From Basidiobolus meristosporus CBS 931.73 (taxonomy: Eukaryota > Basidiobolomycota > Basidiobolomycetes > Basidiobolales > Basidiobolaceae), in the NCBI GenBank assembly GCA_002104905.1, contig MCFE01000999.1, forward strand, positions 1-20,678: a DNA stretch of 20,678 nt, read 5' to 3'. Below, one piece after another: positions 16,824 through 20,678 of the stretch. Within the stretch, counting starts at the first letter, position 1. Each line of letters starts with the position of its first letter. Made by a program: the position numbers and the translations under genes. Below the pieces are notes generated by a model, which was not told where the DNA came from, made no database searches, and was given only the letters and a program-made list of their open reading frames with translations.

Positions 16824-16835
16824 GGTTATGAGCCC
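16824..16835 (+). other. CopB primer-binding site, half-tRNA type
   Basis: GGTTATGAGCCC directly after the LTR, identical to CopA. It matches the anticodon arm of initiator Met tRNA rather than a tRNA 3' end. Confidence 0.75.
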
Positions 16836-16859
16836 CGATTGCCTTAATATATTCTAAAG

Positions 16860-17690
16860 ATGACTTCTACCAGCAAACAAAGCAATACCAACATCTTCCC
16901 TGTAAAGGAGAGGTTTGATGGGAAGAACTACAGACTTTGGAGAATCAAGATGCAGATCCACCTTGAGGAAAGAAAGCTTTGGAACATAGTAACAGGAAAG
17001 GAAGTTGAGCCCAAAGGAACAGCAGAAGATGTGGAGAAGTTTCAAGAGAAGGAGAGAAAGGCCTTCAATGCAATATGCATTAATGTGCAAGACTCCTTCA
17101 TTGGACAAATCCATGCCTCAAATACTGCCAAAGCAGCATGGGAATCCTTAGAGAGGATCTTTAGAGCAAAGTCAGTATCAAGCAAGCTTTATTTGAAACG
17201 AATGTTCTTCCACATGAGAAAAAAGCCAGATGATGACATGCTACAACTCATTACCAGAATGGAGACACTTGCAGAAGAACTTTACAGTATTAATGCTGGT
17301 GTAGATGATGAAGAAAAGATACCCTGTCTGTTTTGCAGCCTACCAGATAAGTATGAGCCACTCATACTTTCTTTTGAAAGCAGAGAAGACAACTAGACTT
17401 TAGACTATGTCAAAGGAAGACTTCTCCATGAAGAACTCAGATGTAATGATCAAGTGGAGAAAATTAAAGATAATGCTTTATTCAGTTCAGAAAGGCATAC
17501 AGAAAAGAAGGGAAAGCAACAAAACCGAAGAAAACCTGGCTGCTGTAACTACTGTAAGAAGCCAGGACACTGGGCAAGAGAATGCAAGAAGAAACAAGCA
17601 GACAAAAAACAGAAACTAGAGCAGGCAAACCATATAACTACTGATGAACAGTTATTTGTCACTGTACAAGAGAGTGCAAGTAACCAAAGT
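16860..17690 (+). pseudogene. CopB gag with one nonsense codon
   Basis: Starts MTSTSKQSNTNIFPV, 24 bases after the primer site. The capsid part has FDGKNYRLWRIKMQIHLEERKLW, AAWESLERIF and LPDKYEPLILSFE. A TAG at 17394-17396 interrupts it where CopA has TTG (Leu). Past the stop the same frame goes on through VKGRLLHEELR to a complete zinc knuckle, CNYCKKPGHWAREC (17544-17585), followed by a Lys-rich tail. The knuckle is intact here but damaged in CopA. No gag stop separates it from protease, so Gag and Pol are one frame as in other single-ORF Copia elements. Confidence 0.9.
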
Positions 17691-18002
17691 AATGAATGGT
17701 ATATTGACTCTGGAGCATCACAGCATATTTGTGGTATAAAGGATTGGATCAGCAACTTAAAGACTATTCCCATAAGAAAGGTTTATCTGGGAGATAACTC
17801 TGCATTGGAAGCTACCGCCAGTGGGTCTATACAACTAAATATGAGTGATAACTCAGGGGCAACAACAGCAAAACTGACTGACGTACTCTATGTACCTGGA
17901 ATAGCTAAGAACCTACTCCCAGTCAGTAAAGCAACTACTCAGGGACTGAAATTTGTTTTTACTAAGCTGAGCTGCTCAATATTGGGTGAAAATGGACAAT
18001 AA
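17691..18002 (+). pseudogene. CopB protease, active-site motif intact
   Basis: WYIDSGASQHICG contains the retropepsin active site, with the catalytic Asp codon at 17706-17708. LTDVLYVPGIAKNLLPVSKA completes the domain. The frame then meets TAA at 18000-18002, where CopA reads on through ENGQIFALGIRDHN, so the stop is a mutation and not a natural end. Confidence 0.85.
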
Positions 18003-18008
18003 TTAGCT

Positions 18009-18960
18009 TTGGGAATCAGAGATCACAATATATACAAGTTACAATGCAAGATCATTGTACCTGAGTATGTCAACATTGCTGAAACTGATGAAACCAACTG
18101 GGAGACGTGGCATTGGAGGCTAGGACAAATAGGGGAACAGAAAATGAGCCAATTGGTGAAAAATCAGCTTGTTTTGGGCCTAAAATACTCAATTCCGATC
18201 AAATTGAATGTTTGTAAGGGATGTTCATATGGCAAACAAGCTAGGCAACATTTCAAGAGCTCAGAAGGCATCAATACCACCAAAATATTGGCTATTGTAC
18301 ACTCAGACATATGTGGCCCCATGAGAACACTGTCCTTTGGAGCCAAGAGATACTTTATGACGTTTATTGATGACAAGTCAAGATATAAATGGGTGTGCTT
18401 CCTCATAACAAAGGATGAAGCTTTAGAGATGTTTAAGCACTTCAAGAGCATGGCAGAAACACAAACTGGGTGTAAATTGAAGGTACTACAAAGTGACAAT
18501 GGAGGAGAATACTGCTCAAAGGAGTTTGCAAAATACTCCTTGTCTACTGGTATGCTTCAACAGACCACAGTTCCTCATACTCCACAGCAAAATAAAGTAG
18601 CAGAATGTGCAAGTTGAACAATAGTAGAGATGGGAAGATCTATGCTACATGATAAGGAAGTGGACTACAAGTTTTGGGCTGAATCTGTTGCTACCGCTGT
18701 ATACATCAAGAACAGATGCCCAACAACAGCACTACGTGATTCTACACCCTTTGAAGCATATACAGGCAAAAAACCAGATCTCCAGCACCTTAGGATCTTT
18801 GGCAGTGATGTTTATTATCACATCCCTGACAAAAAACGCTCAAAGTTGGAACCAAAGAGTAGGAAAGGGATCTTTCTCAGGTATTGTGAAGATACTAAAG
18901 GGTATAGAGTGTATGATGGCAAAATTCAGAAGCTGATCAAGAGCAGGGACGTTGTATTTG
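18009..18960 (+). pseudogene. CopB integrase with one nonsense codon
   Basis: The zinc region WETWHWRLGQIGEQKM has lost a His ligand (CopA has LGHIG). It is followed by CKGCSYGKQAR. The core has all three catalytic residues: Asp in VHSDICGP (18306), Asp in QSDNGGEYC (18495) and Glu in NKVAE (18603), giving the D-x35-E spacing. A TGA at 18615 follows AECAS, where CopA has an Arg codon. The frame reopens with VEMGRSMLHDKEVDYKFWAE and ends in the Copia tail KSRKGIFLRYCEDTKGYRVYD and SRDVVFEE. Role: insertion of cDNA with a 5-bp stagger. Confidence 0.9.
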
Positions 18961-19990
18961 AGGAGATTTCAGATCAGAAAGCCACGGAAATCATTGGCCA
19001 GCTGCCTGATGATGCAATCAACACAAATGAAGAAGATACGTACCAAATCCAGCCAGAGATGGAAGATACTTCTACCTGTTCCAGATCAGAACAGATTATC
19101 CCAGTTAGGAGATCTAACAGAATAAGAAATGCCCCTGGATCCTGGTGGCAGACATCCAATGATCATGAAGAAGCTTATCTTGCCTTATGTGCCAAACCTC
19201 AGAATCTGGAACAGGCAATGCAAGGTCCAGATGCTACTAAGTGGCAACAAGCCATGCAGGAGGAGTACCAATCACTGATCAAGGCAAAAACATGGGAACT
19301 GGTAGATTTACCAAATGGGAGAAAGCCAATAGGATGTAGATGGGTCTACAAGATCAAGATAACCTCAAATGGTGCCGTTGATAAGTACAAGGCTAGATTG
19401 GTAGCTAAAGGCTATTCCCAGATCCAGGGACTAGACTTTAAGGAAACATTTGCTCTGGTTGCCAAGTTTAGCTCTATTAGGACAGTTCTAGCCCTGGCAG
19501 CTGTACACAGTCTAGATCTACACTAAATGGACGTCAAAACAGCCTTTCTAAATGGGGATTTGCAAGAAACTATATATATGGAGCAACCAGAAGGTTTTAC
19601 CAATCCAAAAAGCCCCCATAAGGTGTGCAAACTTAGAAAAACGTTGTATGGGCTTAAGCAGGCACCTAGAGCATGGTATAATAAGATTGACACATATCTA
19701 GAGGAAATTGGGTTCTCTTGTAGCACCACAGATCACAATATATATGTGAAACAGCTCAAAAAGGGTGTGATCATCCTAGTTCTTTATGTGGACGACCTAA
19801 TTATAGCTACAAGTGATCAAGAGGCACTTAAACAGAAAAAATCAGATCTCTTCAGCAAGTTTGAGATGAAAGATCTTGGAAAATTAAGCTATTATCTTGG
19901 AATTGAGGTCAAATTTGAAATACCTACGCAGAAAGTTGTGCTGAATCAGTCTAAGTACATCAGGGACATTCTTAGACGCTTCAAAATTGA
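18961..19990 (+). pseudogene. CopB reverse transcriptase with one nonsense codon
   Basis: After an acidic connector, RT begins near 19242 with QQAMQEEYQSLIKAKTWELV, GCRWVYKIK and DKYKARLVAKGYSQ. A TAA at 19524 replaces the Gln that normally precedes MDVKTAFLNG, a C-to-T change at CA. The palm has MDVKTAFLNGDL (first catalytic Asp) and VLYVDDLIIATSD with the YVDD box at 19785-19796, both intact. LYGLKQAPRAW and KDLGKLSYYLGIEV complete the Copia RT signature. This is the only full-length RT in the window; the equivalent region is deleted in CopA. Confidence 0.9.
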
Positions 19991-20678
19991 AAATTGCAAA
20001 CCTGCAGCAACCCCTATGGACAATAACCTGAAATTAAGCAAATCGCAGCCAGTTATAGATGAAAACGGCTCATATATTGACCAAAACTTTCTCTATCAAT
20101 CAATGGTTGGTAGCCTAATGTACCTGATGGTGTCTACACATCCAGATATTGCAGTAGCAGTTGGAATAGTCAGTCAATTCATGCAGAATTATGGATCAGA
20201 TCAAATTGCGGCAGTTAAGCGGATTTTCAGATATCTACAAGGTACCATAAATATGGTACTGGAATACTCTGGAGCAGCTAATAGGCAAAAATTTGATGGT
20301 TATAGTGTTTCAGATTGGGGTAGGGATCTGATTGACAGACGCTCTACCACAGGCTATGTATTTCTTTATGCAGGTGCAGCTATTACTTGGAATTGCAAGA
20401 AACAACCAACTGTGGCACTATCTACAACTGAAGCCAAATATATGGCTGCATGTCAAGCAACTAAGGAGGCTATATGGCTACAAAAATTATTCAAAGACTT
20501 AGGTTTTAATTCAGGTGAAAACAACATGTATTTACAAGGATAATCAAAGTTGTATTTCATTAGCTAGAAATCCTACTAATCATGCCAGAACTAAGCACAT
20601 TGATATACAGCATCACTTTTGTGAGGGACGCTGTAGAAAATAACTTAGTGGAGCTGGTTTACTGCCCAACTGACAAAA
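19991..20678 (+). pseudogene. CopB RT thumb and RNase H, two frameshifts, runs off window
   Basis: LMYLMVSTHPDIAVAVGIVSQF and AAVKRIFRYLQGTINM are the connection. RNase H reads GYSVSDWGRD, where CopA has GYSDSDWGRD, so the first acidic residue of that motif is now Val; STTEAKYMAAC keeps the Glu. A one-base gain near 20518 shifts the frame after DLGFNSGE, and the next block (IYKDNQSCISLARNPTNHART, KHIDIQHHF) lies in another frame. A second gain near 20620 puts VRDAVENNLVELVYCPTDK in a third. The window stops there, before the pol end. Confidence 0.85.

Larger units (their letters stand above)
16455..20678 (+). mobile_element. CopB: Ty1/Copia retrotransposon, 3' end outside window
   Basis: Sister of CopA on the opposite strand, with the same 369-bp LTR, half-tRNA primer site and a single long Gag-Pol frame starting at 16860. 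Unlike CopA it keeps the entire RT. Four in-frame stops (17394 TAG, 18000 TAA, 18615 TGA, 19524 TAA) and two frameshifts near 20520 and 20620 inactivate it. The window ends inside the last pol codons, before the polypurine tract and 3' LTR. Confidence 0.95.

Noticed and set aside
16854-17114. Minus-strand 86-codon frame, also mirrored at 7694-7954
   Set aside because: Conserved between CopA and CopB only because it is antisense to the gag start.
1-20678. CRISPR array, prokaryotic operon, rRNA or tRNA genes
   Set aside because: No regularly spaced repeats, no ribosome-site-led gene clusters and no tRNA or rRNA signature seen; the content is eukaryotic LTR elements throughout.

Overview
This is a eukaryotic, AT-rich, gene-poor stretch made almost entirely of nested and broken LTR retrotransposons of the Ty1/Copia and Ty3/Gypsy types. 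I see no bacterial-style genes, rRNA, tRNA or CRISPR. The host cannot be named from the sequence. One clue points weakly to a fungus: the Copia primer-binding site is complementary to GGGCTCATAACC, the anticodon arm of the initiator Met tRNA as I recall it from yeasts, whereas plant and animal initiators as I recall them read GGGCCCATAACC. CpG is strikingly rare, which suggests long-term cytosine methylation. Element names below (CopA, CopB, CopE, CopX/D, GypA, GypB, GypC) are my own labels.

Layout. 1-520: unclassified flank. 521-~885: 5' LTR of an old plus-strand Copia (CopE). ~886-4244: minus-strand Gypsy (GypA) sitting a few codons into CopE gag. 4245-4293: a short piece of CopE gag. 4294-8353: complete minus-strand Copia (CopA) with two 369-bp LTRs and a GGATC target-site duplication, inserted in CopE gag. 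8359-~9960: rest of CopE gag, protease and integrase, heavily decayed. ~10231-10426: part of the CopE 3' LTR, cut by the 3' LTR (10427-10772) of a second old Copia on the minus strand (CopX). 10773-~11890: RNase H and RT end of CopX. 11891-12368: no recognisable gene. 12369-13007: an unbroken 213-codon reading frame of unknown function, cut at its 5' end by a Gypsy LTR (GypC, 13008-13374) fused to an integrase tail. ~13640-15350: minus-strand Copia IN and RT (CopD, perhaps the 5' part of CopX). 15351-16454: plus-strand Gypsy remnant (GypB). 16455-20678: plus-strand Copia (CopB), a close sister of CopA, running off the window just before its 3' LTR.

The layers give a relative order: CopE is oldest; GypA, CopA and CopX/D landed in it; GypB landed in CopD; CopB landed in GypB. 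None of the elements looks autonomous: each polyprotein frame carries stops, frameshifts, deletions or lost catalytic residues. CopA and CopB share the same LTR length, half-tRNA-type primer site and polyprotein layout (gag with CCHC knuckle, protease, integrase, RT, RNase H), so they are one family in divergent orientation.
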